Origin: Nitrospirota bacterium
Lineage (GTDB): Bacteria; Nitrospirota; Leptospirillia; Leptospirillales; Leptospirillaceae
DNA: 11,623 bases
Direction: 5' to 3'
Assembly (NCBI GenBank): GCA_021828525.1
Contig: JAJZGM010000025.1
Span: 1 to 11,623 of the forward strand
Shown here in pieces: positions 1 to 7,364 of this stretch. Position 1 is the stretch's first letter. Every line of letters starts with the position of its first letter. The position numbers and the translations under genes are program-made. A model generated the notes under the pieces. It did not search any database. It was not told the origin of the DNA and saw only the letters and a program-made list of their open reading frames with translations.

Positions 1-472
1 GACTGGCGACAACATCGTTGCCGCCGACGCCACCCACATAAGATCGGACCTCATGGCTTCAGGATCGGTCCTGGTCGGACTCTTTCTCTCTTCACGGGGA
101 TTCGGGTTTGCCGATCCGGTGATCGGGGTCATGATCGCCGCCCTCATCGGCTATGCGGGATTCCATCTTCTCCGGGAGGGAGCCCAGGTTCTGTCGGACC
201 ATTCTCCTCTTCCATCCGGAGAAATCGCCACTCTTGTCCGGCAGACGCCTGGGGTGGTGGATTGTCACAACATTCGCGCCCGCGGATCCAAAAATCGTAT
301 TACAATGGATCTGAATATCCATGTTCCCCAAAACATGACCGTTCTCTCCGCCCACGAAATTGCCCACCGGATCGAGGAACGAATCCGGGAACACTATCCG
401 GCGGTTGTCGAGGTGGTCGTTCATATCGAACCTGATCAGGAGGAATCCGATGACAGCGTCAAATCCCTTTGA
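1..472 (+). CDS. Cation diffusion facilitator (CDF) metal efflux protein, C-terminal part
   Basis: This is the 3' end of a gene cut by the window start; the reading frame is open from base 2. CDF transporters export divalent metals (Zn, Fe, Co, Ni, Mn) across the inner membrane in exchange for protons. The visible part starts in transmembrane helix 5, with an HxxxD metal-site pattern (His at 35-37, Asp at 47-49, in ADATHIRSDL). A further hydrophobic helix follows (about 110-170). Then comes the cytosolic ferredoxin-like domain, with GVVDCHNIRAR, DLNIHVP, a conserved AHEIAHRIEE helix and a terminal VVVHIEP strand, all typical of the family. The metal cannot be told from this fragment. The last 23 bases overlap the start of pdxA, so the two are probably co-transcribed. 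The family call is firm. Confidence 0.9.
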   Translation, partial: TGDNIVAADATHIRSDLMASGSVLVGLFLSSRGFGFADPVIGVMIAALIGYAGFHLLREGAQVLSDHSPLPSGEIATLVRQTPGVVDCHNIRARGSKNRITMDLNIHVPQNMTVLSAHEIAHRIEERIREHYPAVVEVVVHIEPDQEESDDSVKSL

Positions 473-1493
473 CTCCTTCAACTCCGGCGCCCCTTTTGCC
501 ATCACCATGGGGGATCCGGCCGGAATCGGTCCCGAAATAATCGTGAAGGGCTGGACACACAAGGACATCTCCGGATTCAGAAAGCTCGTCATCGGAGATA
601 TCGACCTGATCTCGGAAATGGCGCGGCGTTACACCCCCGAACTTCTTGTCCAGCCGATCCAGGATCCCTCTGAGGTCCCGAATGATCCATCGGTCTTGTC
701 TGTCCTTGCTCCCTCTGATCTTTCCGGCCTCGAACCAGTCCAGCCAGGCCAACCTTCCGTTGCATCGGGCCGATGGGCCTATGCCTGTGTCAAGACTGCA
801 GTCGACCTCGCCATGGAAAAACGGATCGCGGCGATGACAACGGCGCCGCTTACAAAGGTGGCACTCCGGTCGGCCGGATACAACTATCCGGGCCATACCG
901 AACTGATCGCCGCCCTCACGCACACCCCCCGGGTCGGCATGATGCTCGTGGGGGGGCCCCTTCGGGTGATCCTCGTCACGATCCATATCGCCCTTCGGGA
1001 GGTTCCTGGCCAGCTATCCATCGAGAAGGAGGTGGAAACCATCCGCCTCGCAGGAGAAGCCCTGACTCTTCTCGGAGTTCAGGAACGCAAGATCGCGGTC
1101 GCCGCTCTTAATCCCCACGCGGGGGAGGCCTCCCTCTTCGGGAACGAAGAGGAAAAAATCATCTTTCCTGCGGTCATGGAGGCGCGTTCGGAGGGACTCG
1201 ACGTAGAAGGGCCCATGCCGGCCGACACCCTCTTTCACAAGGCCTCCCGGGGTGACTATGCCATCGTGGTGGCCCAGTACCATGACCAGGGACTGATCCC
1301 CCTCAAACTCCTGGGATTCGGAAAGGCAGTCAATGTCACCATCGGACTGCCCATCCTCCGGACTTCTGTCGACCATGGAACGGCCTACAATATTGTCGGA
1401 AAAGGGCTGGCCCAGCCAGGAAGCCTCATTGAGGCGGTCCGCCTTGCCCGGAGCATCGTGGAGCGGCACTCCTCCACGGAGGCAAAACATTGA
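450..1493 (+). CDS. pdxA: 4-hydroxythreonine-4-phosphate dehydrogenase PdxA
   Basis: PdxA oxidises 4-phosphohydroxy-L-threonine with NAD+ in the DXP-dependent route to pyridoxal phosphate; it is a cytosolic metal-dependent dimer. The protein is 347 residues, close to the usual 330. The GDPAGIGPE signature lies near residues 21-29. Substrate residues His149-Thr150 lie in PGHTE. The three metal histidines are His179 (TIHIALR), His223 (NPHAGE) and His278 (QYHDQG), with almost the same spacing as in E. coli PdxA. The C-terminal VNVTIGLP and TSVDHGTAYNI blocks are also present. I chose the ATG at 450 because CAGGAGG at 437-443 is well spaced. An in-frame extension to 360 would only add residues antiparallel to nothing conserved and would lie inside the upstream gene. 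The start lies inside the CDF gene (23-nt overlap), implying coupled translation. The two functions have no obvious link. Confidence 0.96.
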   Translation: MTASNPFDSFNSGAPFAITMGDPAGIGPEIIVKGWTHKDISGFRKLVIGDIDLISEMARRYTPELLVQPIQDPSEVPNDPSVLSVLAPSDLSGLEPVQPGQPSVASGRWAYACVKTAVDLAMEKRIAAMTTAPLTKVALRSAGYNYPGHTELIAALTHTPRVGMMLVGGPLRVILVTIHIALREVPGQLSIEKEVETIRLAGEALTLLGVQERKIAVAALNPHAGEASLFGNEEEKIIFPAVMEARSEGLDVEGPMPADTLFHKASRGDYAIVVAQYHDQGLIPLKLLGFGKAVNVTIGLPILRTSVDHGTAYNIVGKGLAQPGSLIEAVRLARSIVERHSSTEAKH

Positions 1494-1667
1494 CAGCGAT
1501 TTTTACCGGATTTTTCAAAGATTTCCGGAACTTTCCTCGCCATTCGACACATCCGCACCCCCCGCACATCCCTTCCTGACGAGAGGAACGATTCCCCCTT
1601 TGCCCAGATCTTCAACCCCTAAACTTTTCCGAAATACCTCCGAAGAGACCTATGCAGGAGGAACATC

Positions 1668-1703
1668 ATGTTCCTTAACCATTCCATAAGGAGAGCGACA
1701 TGA
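1668..1703 (+). CDS. Putative 11-residue leader mini-ORF upstream of the outer-membrane protein gene
   Basis: An ATG at 1668 is preceded by a perfect AGGAGG (1656-1661) with a 6-nt spacer. It opens a reading frame coding MFLNHSIRRAT. Its TGA stop (1701-1703) overlaps the ATG (1700-1702) of the next gene in an ATGA arrangement. The downstream gene also has its own AAGGAG (1688-1693). Two good Shine-Dalgarno sites 32 nt apart, joined by a stop/start overlap, suggest a translated leader peptide that couples to the outer-membrane protein, but this is inference. It contains no run of one amino acid that would suggest classical attenuation. It could also be a chance ORF behind a chance purine run. 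Confidence 0.4.
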   Translation: MFLNHSIRRAT

Positions 1704-2347
1704 GCGACCAAGCATTCAGAACAACCCGAAACAGATGGTTGAAAGGACTTCTGGTCCTGGCCATTGTTGCGGCCAGCTTTCTTTCCCCTTCCCGATCCTT
1801 TGCCGTCACTTCCGGGGCGGGAATATGGGACTTCATGATCTTCGGGAACTACAATCTGGTGTCGCCCGACACGGGAGAAGTCTTCAAAAATACCTCGACC
1901 CCCACCTGGAACAATGCGCTTAACAACGGGTACGGAGGCGGTGTGGGGGTGGCCTACTGGTTCAACGACATGATCGCCTTCCGGGTTGAGGCGCAGACCG
2001 ATCTCTACACCATGCCGGCCTCCCTGGGGAAAGGCTCTCTCCAATCCTCCCCACTGACAGGAGGCCTCGAAGTCAAGCTGTGGGGGAATCCGGACTACTA
2101 TCTTTACTTCGTCATCGATGCTGGTGCCGGATACGAAGCCAACTTGAGCGGACAGAGTTTTTTCGGTACATCAACAGCCAACTCCTGGACGGCTTACGGA
2201 GACGCAGGTCTCGGCGTCAATTTCGACTGGGTCTTCGTGGAGGCCAAAATCGCCTATATGCCGCAGTCTATCGCTCATGGTGTCAGCGGGGGGAATGGCC
2301 AGAATGCCCTCTGGTATGTTCCCCTGACCGCAGGATTCAACTTCTGA
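1700..2347 (+). CDS. Small outer-membrane beta-barrel protein
   Basis: The 215-residue product has a basic N-terminus (to about residue 13), a hydrophobic stretch (14-27) and a likely signal peptidase I site after SFA (near residue 35). The mature part alternates polar and aromatic or hydrophobic residues and has several beta-hairpin-like Gly/Asn/Asp turns: NNGYGGGVGVAYWF, AFRVEAQTDLY, YYLYFVIDAGAGYEA, WTAYGDAGLGVNF and VFVEAKIAYM. It ends in GFNF, a terminal phenylalanine as needed for Bam-dependent outer-membrane insertion. This fits an eight-stranded OmpW/OmpX/OmpA-N-like barrel. I cannot assign a specific function or substrate. The ATG at 1700 has AAGGAG at 1688-1693 and overlaps the stop of a mini-ORF. 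A strong hairpin terminator follows 12 nt after the stop, so it ends its own transcript. No convincing promoter was found between 1494 and 1667. Confidence 0.85.
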   Translation: MSDQAFRTTRNRWLKGLLVLAIVAASFLSPSRSFAVTSGAGIWDFMIFGNYNLVSPDTGEVFKNTSTPTWNNALNNGYGGGVGVAYWFNDMIAFRVEAQTDLYTMPASLGKGSLQSSPLTGGLEVKLWGNPDYYLYFVIDAGAGYEANLSGQSFFGTSTANSWTAYGDAGLGVNFDWVFVEAKIAYMPQSIAHGVSGGNGQNALWYVPLTAGFNF

Positions 2348-2359
2348 AATTTTCCCGGC

Positions 2360-2396
2360 CCTCAAAGGGGCCTCAGGGCCCCTTTGAGGTTTAATT
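2360..2396 (+). terminator. Rho-independent terminator of the outer-membrane protein gene
   Basis: A perfect 13-bp stem, CCTCAAAGGGGCC (2360-2372) with GGCCCCTTTGAGG (2377-2389), has a 4-nt loop. It is followed by TTTAATT. The T-tract is short but the stem is very stable. It starts 12 nt after the stop codon. Confidence 0.85.
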
Positions 2397-2516
2397 CCCC
2401 TATCCGAATACCGGAAAAGGAAATCTTTACTCTCTGTCGAACCATGATAAACGGCGACTTTGCAGGGACGGACAGCGTCGGCCCTCCACATTTCGGCCAT
2501 TCTCTCCGGGCCCTAC

Positions 2517-2543
2517 TTGCGAATCCTTTCGGGCTCTGATAAT
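2517..2543 (+). promoter_or_regulatory. Possible promoter of the histidine-rich protein gene
   Basis: GATAAT (2538-2543) is a good -10 match. A TTGCGA (2517-2522) sits upstream with a short 15-nt spacer. The implied start near 2550 would give a 5' leader of about 40 nt before the ATG at 2592. The -35 is weak and the spacer short, so the site may need an activator. The rest of the 2397-2591 gap shows nothing else I can name. Confidence 0.35.
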
Positions 2544-2555
2544 TTAGTGAGAGCC
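2532..2555 (+). promoter_or_regulatory. Inverted repeat flanking the presumed -10 element (candidate operator)
   Basis: GGCTCT (2532-2537) and its exact complement AGAGCC (2550-2555) are separated by 12 nt that contain GATAAT. The position over the -10 and start region would suit a repressor site, but the 6-bp arms are short enough to occur by chance. Confidence 0.3.
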
Positions 2556-2591
2556 GTGTGTCACTCTGCCCACCACTATCAAGGAGTTTCA

Positions 2592-2897
2592 ATGAAAAAA
2601 CTGGCATCCGTTGTCGGTTCTCTCGCTGCAGTCATCTTTTCCTTTACCCTGGTTGCCGCCCCGGTCACCTTTGCCGCCGATGCCTCAGCTCCGGCCGCCG
2701 CTACTGCTCCTGCCGCGACCCCAGCCGCTCCGGAAAAGCACAAGGCCCACAAGAAGATGCACCACAAGCGGCACTGGAGACACCACCGCTGTAACCACCA
2801 CACCCGATACTACAAGCGGCATCACCACTGCTACCCTCACCACAAGAAGCACCACCACATGAAAAAGCATCACAAAAAGCACCACACGGCGAACTAA
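2592..2897 (+). CDS. Histidine-rich exported protein, putative metal-binding
   Basis: The 101-residue product starts with a clear Sec signal peptide (MKK, then a hydrophobic core) and a likely cleavage after VTFA (near residue 28). An Ala/Pro linker follows (about residues 29-46). The rest is a C-terminal tail built almost entirely of His, Lys, Arg and Tyr. I count 21 histidines in the last 54 residues, in clusters such as HH and HHH separated by Lys pairs, plus two Cys (RCN and HCY). His clusters of this kind bind Ni, Zn, Cu or Co in known metal-storage and chaperone proteins. Here the periplasmic metal-buffer role is inference from composition. The ATG at 2592 is preceded by AAGGAG (2581-2585 region) at proper spacing. 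It is a single-gene unit between two terminators. The basic character could instead suit polyanion or cell-surface binding. Confidence 0.85.
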   Translation: MKKLASVVGSLAAVIFSFTLVAAPVTFAADASAPAAATAPAATPAAPEKHKAHKKMHHKRHWRHHRCNHHTRYYKRHHHCYPHHKKHHHMKKHHKKHHTAN

Positions 2898-2899
2898 AC

Positions 2900-2934
2900 A
2901 AAAAGGCCGGAGTCTGAAAACTCCGGCCTTTTTT
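2900..2934 (+). terminator. Bidirectional Rho-independent terminator
   Basis: GGCCGGAGT (2905-2913) pairs perfectly with ACTCCGGCC (2920-2928) around a 6-nt loop. The stem is flanked by an A-tract (2900-2904) and a T-tract (2929-2934), so it reads as a terminator on both strands. It serves the histidine-rich gene on the plus strand and probably the rnhA-ending operon on the minus strand, whose stop is about 90 nt away. Confidence 0.9.
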
Positions 2935-3023
2935 ATATCCAAAGCCACCCCTGATTTGCCTTTTTTCTCCCCTTTTCCCAAGTCGTTCGAGAGATCCCTT
3001 TTTAAGCACCAGAGAGGAAGAGA

Positions 3024-3464
3024 CTACCCCTTTCTTCCGGAAATCGCCGCCCTGGCAAGGGCATCCACCCGCTCGTTTTCCACATGACCGTCGTGTCCGC
3101 GGACCCATTTCCAGGCCACTTCATGAATCGTCGAAAGCCGGTCAAGCTCCCGCCAGAGATCTTCGTTTTTGACGGATGTTCCGGAGGAAGTGCGGAATCC
3201 GTTTTTTTTCCAGCTTTTGATCCAGGTCGTCATGCCGTTTTTGACATACTGGCTGTCTGTATGGACCCTCACCCGGCAGGGCTTTTTAAGGGCGGACAAG
3301 CCCGAAATGACAGCCACCAGTTCCATCCGGTTGTTGGTTGTCGCCGGATCTCCCCCCGAAATCTCCCGTTCGGTTCCCCGACAGATTAGCAGGGCCCCCC
3401 AGCCACCAGGACCGGGATTCCCTGAACAGGCGCCGTCGGTATAGAGATCCACCTCGTCCATCAT
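3024..3464 (-). CDS. rnhA: Ribonuclease HI
   Basis: RNase HI cuts the RNA strand of RNA-DNA hybrids (R-loops, primers) in the cytosol. The 146-residue product has all catalytic residues at exactly the E. coli numbers: Asp10 (LYTDGACSGNPGPGGWG), Glu48 (TNNRMEL), Asp70 (HTDSQYV), His124 (RGHDGH) and Asp134 (ENERVDALA). The substrate-binding basic handle, with its Trp and Lys residues, lies around 81-92. The start ATG overlaps the TGA of tolC in ATGA, and a second ATG follows directly (ATGATG), so the protein could be one residue shorter. It is the last gene of the efflux operon and is likely made by coupled translation. No functional link with efflux is evident. It may simply have been captured by the operon, or may need this read-through for expression. 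Confidence 0.97.
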   Translation of the reverse strand: MMDEVDLYTDGACSGNPGPGGWGALLICRGTEREISGGDPATTNNRMELVAVISGLSALKKPCRVRVHTDSQYVKNGMTTWIKSWKKNGFRTSSGTSVKNEDLWRELDRLSTIHEVAWKWVRGHDGHVENERVDALARAAISGRKG

Positions 3465-4825
3465 GGCGTATCGGCCGAAGAGAGTGTGCCCAGAGCATAC
3501 CTGTACTGAACCAGCGAAGACAACAGATCGAACCGGGCCGAGTCCACATTGACCCGGGCTCGGCGGAGGGAGGTCTCGGCATCGACCACATCCACCGAGT
3601 GGGCGGTCCCGACCCGATAGGCTTCCTCGATCAGGCGATCATTCTCTTCGGCGTTGTCCAGGGCGGTCCGGGTCTCCCGAAGCCTCTCCCTCGCCTCGCG
3701 GACATCCTCGGCGGCATTCCGGATTCCTGCCATGAGCCGCACTTCATCGTCTTCCTTCTGGTGCATCGACTGGTGAAGGCCAGCACGCGCCTCATGGATC
3801 TGATGGGTGAGGAGTCCCCCCTCGAAAATCGGGACATTCAGAAGTCCGCCGACGTTGAAGGTCGAAAAGGGGGTTGTCGGAAGTCCGAAAAAGGATATTG
3901 AAATCTGGGCCAGGTAATACTGGGCCGACCCGGTGATCGTGGGATAGTTCTGGTCCTTGGCCGAATCAAGGGCCGCCTTCCGGCTCCTGACAGTCTCGGC
4001 ATCGGAGAGAAGTTCAGGATGGGCGGGGAGATACTTGGCAATGTCCGCCTCCGGATTCACCCGGGCCGAGATTGATTCACCGGCCGGATCGCTTGCCTCG
4101 AAGGGCCTCTTCTGGCGAAAACCGATGGCACGCCCGAGGTCCACCTGGGCCTTTCTGAGACCCGTCACCTCGTGGATCAGGTCGAGCCGGGCCGACTCAT
4201 AGTTCACCTTGGCCTGGGTCACGTCGAGCCGAAGCCCCACTCCGGCGGCCACCCTGGCCCGGGCCTCGTCTAGATGGGAAGCGGCATCGACAAGACTCTG
4301 GCGGGACGAAAGGACCCGGTGCTGGGCCTTCAGAAGATTGAAATAGGCCACTTCGACATCCCGGATCACCCCCTGGACGCTCCGGAGATCCTGGGCCTTC
4401 ACCGATTTCAGCTGATGGCGGCTCTGGCGAACCTGGGAGTGAACCCGGCCAAAGTCCAGGACAGTCTGGGTGAGACCGACCGTGAGAAGATTGTAGTTGG
4501 CATACTGGTATCCCGGAATGAGGAAGAATCCGAAGATACTGTTACCGACCGTATCCGAGTAGGAGGCGGAGAGGTTGGGAAAATAACCGGCCTTGGACTC
4601 TCCGAGCCTTTCCCGGGAAGCCTTGACCTGATCAGAAAAGGCCTTGAGAGCCGGACGCCTCTCAAGGGCTTCCCTGACCGCCTCTTTTAGAGAGATGGGT
4701 TGTCCTTGAGAGACCGAGGGGCTGGACAGGGGAAGCTGACCGGAGACGTCGGCCAGGACACGGTCCCCTCCCCCTCCCAGAAATCCCAGAATCCCCATGC
4801 ATATGACCACGTTTCGATATTTCAC
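3461..4825 (-). CDS. TolC-family outer-membrane efflux channel protein
   Basis: This is the outer-membrane channel component of a tripartite pump, carrying substrates from an inner-membrane transporter to the outside. The 454-residue product has a signal peptide (hydrophobic from about 6-17, cleavage after VLA near residue 25). Two repeats of the outer-membrane efflux (OEP) fold follow. Each has a long alpha-helical coiled-coil region rich in Arg, Glu and Ala (for example LKAFSDQVKASRERL and VRSRKAALDSAKDQNYP) and a beta-strand pair (YFPNLSASYSD and YPTITGSAQYYL). The end repeats the helical pattern EEAYRVGTAHSVDVVDAE. The length matches the family. The start codon is GTG at 4825, within GTGA that also holds the stop of emrB. 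Its neighbours EmrA and EmrB supply the other two pump parts. Confidence 0.92.
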   Translation of the reverse strand: MKYRNVVICMGILGFLGGGGDRVLADVSGQLPLSSPSVSQGQPISLKEAVREALERRPALKAFSDQVKASRERLGESKAGYFPNLSASYSDTVGNSIFGFFLIPGYQYANYNLLTVGLTQTVLDFGRVHSQVRQSRHQLKSVKAQDLRSVQGVIRDVEVAYFNLLKAQHRVLSSRQSLVDAASHLDEARARVAAGVGLRLDVTQAKVNYESARLDLIHEVTGLRKAQVDLGRAIGFRQKRPFEASDPAGESISARVNPEADIAKYLPAHPELLSDAETVRSRKAALDSAKDQNYPTITGSAQYYLAQISISFFGLPTTPFSTFNVGGLLNVPIFEGGLLTHQIHEARAGLHQSMHQKEDDEVRLMAGIRNAAEDVREARERLRETRTALDNAEENDRLIEEAYRVGTAHSVDVVDAETSLRRARVNVDSARFDLLSSLVQYRYALGTLSSADTP

Positions 4826-6411
4826 TCGATGCCTCCATGGACAACGGTCTGTTTTGCGGCCGGTCCCCGATGGGACAGCCTCCGCATCAGAAGGATCATG
4901 GGGATCCCCAGAAGGGCCATCAGGCCCGCCGCAATGAATGTCTCGTTATACCCGGAAATAGCCGACTGGCGCTGGGCTGCTCCGGTGATCATCGCCCCCA
5001 CACGGGCCTGGATGTCAGGAGCATTCCCGTGCATGGCCGACTGGGTAAAGAAATCGGCCACGCGCTGATAAAAATAAGAATGATGCGTCACTTCCGATTG
5101 ATATCGAGCATAGTAATCCGCTTGCTGATGATCCAGAAAATTTCCGAGTACAGCCACCCCCAGGGCACCTCCGATCTGGAGCATGTTGCTCTGAAGGCTC
5201 GAGGCCAGGCCGATATGCCGGGGTTCAACCAACGTCTGGGGAATTGAGGAGAGAAGAGCGTTCAACATGCCCATCGAAAGACCAAAGACCAGCTGGGCGA
5301 TGATGATCTGGCTCATCTTCGGCACATTCGTCAGGAAGGCGAAGAGAAACTGGGAAAACGCGAGCATCAGGAATCCGCTGACCAGGAGAATGCGCTTGAA
5401 GGTGTCCGAGCCTTTTGCCGAAAGGCTCCCAAGCACCGGCATGGCGACACCTGCCATGAGAGAGGAAGGCAGAAGGACAAGCCCGGCGTCGGTGGCCGTA
5501 AAGGCGTTGAAGGTCTGGACGAAGAGAGGAAGCAGGAACATCCTTCCGAAGAGACCGACGGCCCGAAAGAAGTTGGCAACCATGATGAGAGAAAAATCGA
5601 GGTCCCGGAAAATTGAGAGATCGATCAGGGGATAGCGGACGGAAAAGGCTGTCATGATATAGATCCAGAAGGCAATGGCCGTGACAGACCAGCATTCGTA
5701 AACAAAAAAAGCCGTCCATCCCCAACGTTCGCCCTCGGTCAGACCCACAAGAAGAAAGGAAAGGGCCGTTCCCAGCGAAATGAATCCGGCGGTGTCAAAG
5801 GGGACAATGGTATGTTGCCGGTCCTTTTTCAGCACGAAAACCGTAAAAAAAAAGCTCAGAATTCCGAATGGAACATTGATGAAGAAGACATCCCGCCAGT
5901 TGAAATTGTCGACCAGCCACCCACCCAGGATCGGCCCGATCGTAGGGGCCAGCACAACGACTATCCCGAAAAAGCCGAAAGCCTTGGGTCGTTCGGCCGG
6001 GGGAAAGGCTTCGGTAATGATGGTGAAACCCAGCGGCATCATGATCCCACCCCCCACCGCCTGGAGGATCCGGAAGACGATCATCACGTTCAGGTTCGGG
6101 GAAATTCCCGCAAAAAAGGAGGAGAGGACAAAGAGCAGGATCGATCCCAGGTAAAGATTCTTGATGCCAAAAACCGTCCGTGTCCAGGCGCTGGCGAGAG
6201 TGGAGACCGCAAAGGCCATGGAATAGGCGGTGATCACCCATCGCACTTCGTCCTGGTTCGTATCCAGGCTTCCCATCATATAGGGGAGGGCAACATTGAC
6301 GATGGTCGTATCGAGGACAGGAAGAAAAAGGGAGAGCATCACCACCGCCAAGGCCCACCAGCGATAGTGGGGAGACTCTCCGAAAAGGCTCCCGTCATCC
6401 CCCCTCACCAC
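4822..6411 (-). CDS. emrB: EmrB/QacA-type DHA2 family major facilitator drug transporter
   Basis: This is a proton-driven inner-membrane exporter of hydrophobic or amphipathic compounds, working with EmrA and TolC. The product has about 529 residues and a hydrophobicity pattern that fits 14 transmembrane helices. Helix 1 carries LDTTIVNVALP (33-43), the DHA2 signature, with Asp34. The antiporter motif C appears as GPILGGW (159-165), followed by NWRDVFFINVPFG (171-183), very typical of EmrB. Two GTG codons can start it: 6411, or 6408, where GTGA would overlap the emrA stop by 4 nt as at every other junction of this operon. Both have AAAGG upstream at usable spacing. I favour 6408 on pattern but list the longer form. 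The substrate cannot be read from sequence. Confidence 0.93.
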   Translation of the reverse strand: MVRGDDGSLFGESPHYRWWALAVVMLSLFLPVLDTTIVNVALPYMMGSLDTNQDEVRWVITAYSMAFAVSTLASAWTRTVFGIKNLYLGSILLFVLSSFFAGISPNLNVMIVFRILQAVGGGIMMPLGFTIITEAFPPAERPKAFGFFGIVVVLAPTIGPILGGWLVDNFNWRDVFFINVPFGILSFFFTVFVLKKDRQHTIVPFDTAGFISLGTALSFLLVGLTEGERWGWTAFFVYECWSVTAIAFWIYIMTAFSVRYPLIDLSIFRDLDFSLIMVANFFRAVGLFGRMFLLPLFVQTFNAFTATDAGLVLLPSSLMAGVAMPVLGSLSAKGSDTFKRILLVSGFLMLAFSQFLFAFLTNVPKMSQIIIAQLVFGLSMGMLNALLSSIPQTLVEPRHIGLASSLQSNMLQIGGALGVAVLGNFLDHQQADYYARYQSEVTHHSYFYQRVADFFTQSAMHGNAPDIQARVGAMITGAAQRQSAISGYNETFIAAGLMALLGIPMILLMRRLSHRGPAAKQTVVHGGIE

Positions 6412-7364
6412 GGGGAGCCTTTCTTCACATGGATCCGGATCTCGCAGGAAAGCCCGGGACGAAGAACGACATCCTTGGCATCATCGATCGTAATCCGGAC
6501 GGGAATCCGTTGCGTCACCTTCACGAAAGTTCCGGAGGCATTCTCGGGGGGGAGGAGAGAAATTGCCGCGGCCGATGTCGGCAGAATCTGGAAGACATGA
6601 CCGTGATAATCCCGTCCGGGGTAGGAATCGATGGAAATATCCACCGGCTGTCCGACCTTGACCCGTCCCATGCGTGTCTCCTTCACCTTGGCCGTCACCC
6701 AAGTGTCCTTCGGATCAACGAGGGAAACGACCGCCTGGCCCCGGGAAACCACCTGTCCGACTTGGGCGATCCTTTCTGCCACCTGGCCATTCAGGGGGGA
6801 ATGAATGGTGTAGTTGAGGGGATGGGATTCTGTTGTTTCCAGGGCCGTCCGGTTCACGAACTCGAGTTTTTTCATTTCCACCAGCTGGGCCTTGAGATCC
6901 TTGTAGGCTGTCATCAGATGGTCAAGGTCGGATTCTGTGATGAACCCCCCCTTTCGCAAGGCCTCCCCTCGTTCCATGTCCCGTTTGGCATTGGCCAGAC
7001 GGACCTCCAGAGAGACCTCCGCCGCCCGGGTCCGTTCCAGATCCCCGAATGCGGCCACATTCCTCTGGCCAATCGACTGGAGGGCACTGAAGCCGGTCGT
7101 GTCGATCCGCGCCAGGAGATCGCCCTTGCGAACGGGATCACCGATATTGACAGGAAGGGTCATGACCCGTCCTCTCATGTTGGCCGAGACAAGAACGATG
7201 TTTCCGTCGACCATGGCATCCTCGGTGGAGACATAGAAGGCGTTATACCGCAGGTAGACCAGAATGACGATCAAAGTGAGAAAAAGCCCGACACCACCAA
7301 TAATGAACCCCTTTCGCCTCCGCGAAGGAGGAACGGGTTGATCCGTCAGGGGTGCGCCGCTCAT
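6405..7364 (-). CDS. emrA: EmrA/HlyD-type periplasmic adaptor (membrane fusion protein)
   Basis: The adaptor joins EmrB in the inner membrane to the TolC channel. From the ATG at 7364 it has 319 residues, somewhat shorter than E. coli EmrA. A short cytosolic tail with a basic SRRRK cluster leads into one transmembrane helix (about 20-38). Next is the first half of a lipoyl-like domain (DGNIVLVSANMRGRVMTLPV, then GDPVRKGDLLARID), followed by a coiled-coil hairpin (about 90-170). The second lipoyl half (HSPLNGQVAERIAQVGQVV) and the beta-barrel part (DTWVTAKVKETRMGRVKVGQP) come after it. The ATG lies in ATGA with the stop of the cytochrome gene, with a GGGGGAG run just upstream. An open frame extends to 7493 but lies inside the cytochrome gene and codes nothing adaptor-like. 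Confidence 0.93.
   Translation of the reverse strand: MSGAPLTDQPVPPSRRRKGFIIGGVGLFLTLIVILVYLRYNAFYVSTEDAMVDGNIVLVSANMRGRVMTLPVNIGDPVRKGDLLARIDTTGFSALQSIGQRNVAAFGDLERTRAAEVSLEVRLANAKRDMERGEALRKGGFITESDLDHLMTAYKDLKAQLVEMKKLEFVNRTALETTESHPLNYTIHSPLNGQVAERIAQVGQVVSRGQAVVSLVDPKDTWVTAKVKETRMGRVKVGQPVDISIDSYPGRDYHGHVFQILPTSAAAISLLPPENASGTFVKVTQRIPVRITIDDAKDVVLRPGLSCEIRIHVKKGSPW

Noticed and set aside
360..449. Longer N-terminus for PdxA from an in-frame upstream start
   Set aside because: It lies wholly inside the CDF gene, adds nothing conserved, and the ATG at 450 has a strong, well-spaced ribosome-binding site.
1490..1495. TTGACA at the end of pdxA as a -35 box for the outer-membrane protein gene
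   Set aside because: The hexamer is perfect but nothing like a -10 occurs 16-18 nt downstream (TTTTCA/TTTCAA); most likely chance.
2701..3108. Antisense frames opposite the histidine-rich gene reaching over the terminator
   Set aside because: Low-complexity Val/Cys/Gly translation is the complement of His/Lys codons; they cross a strong bidirectional terminator.
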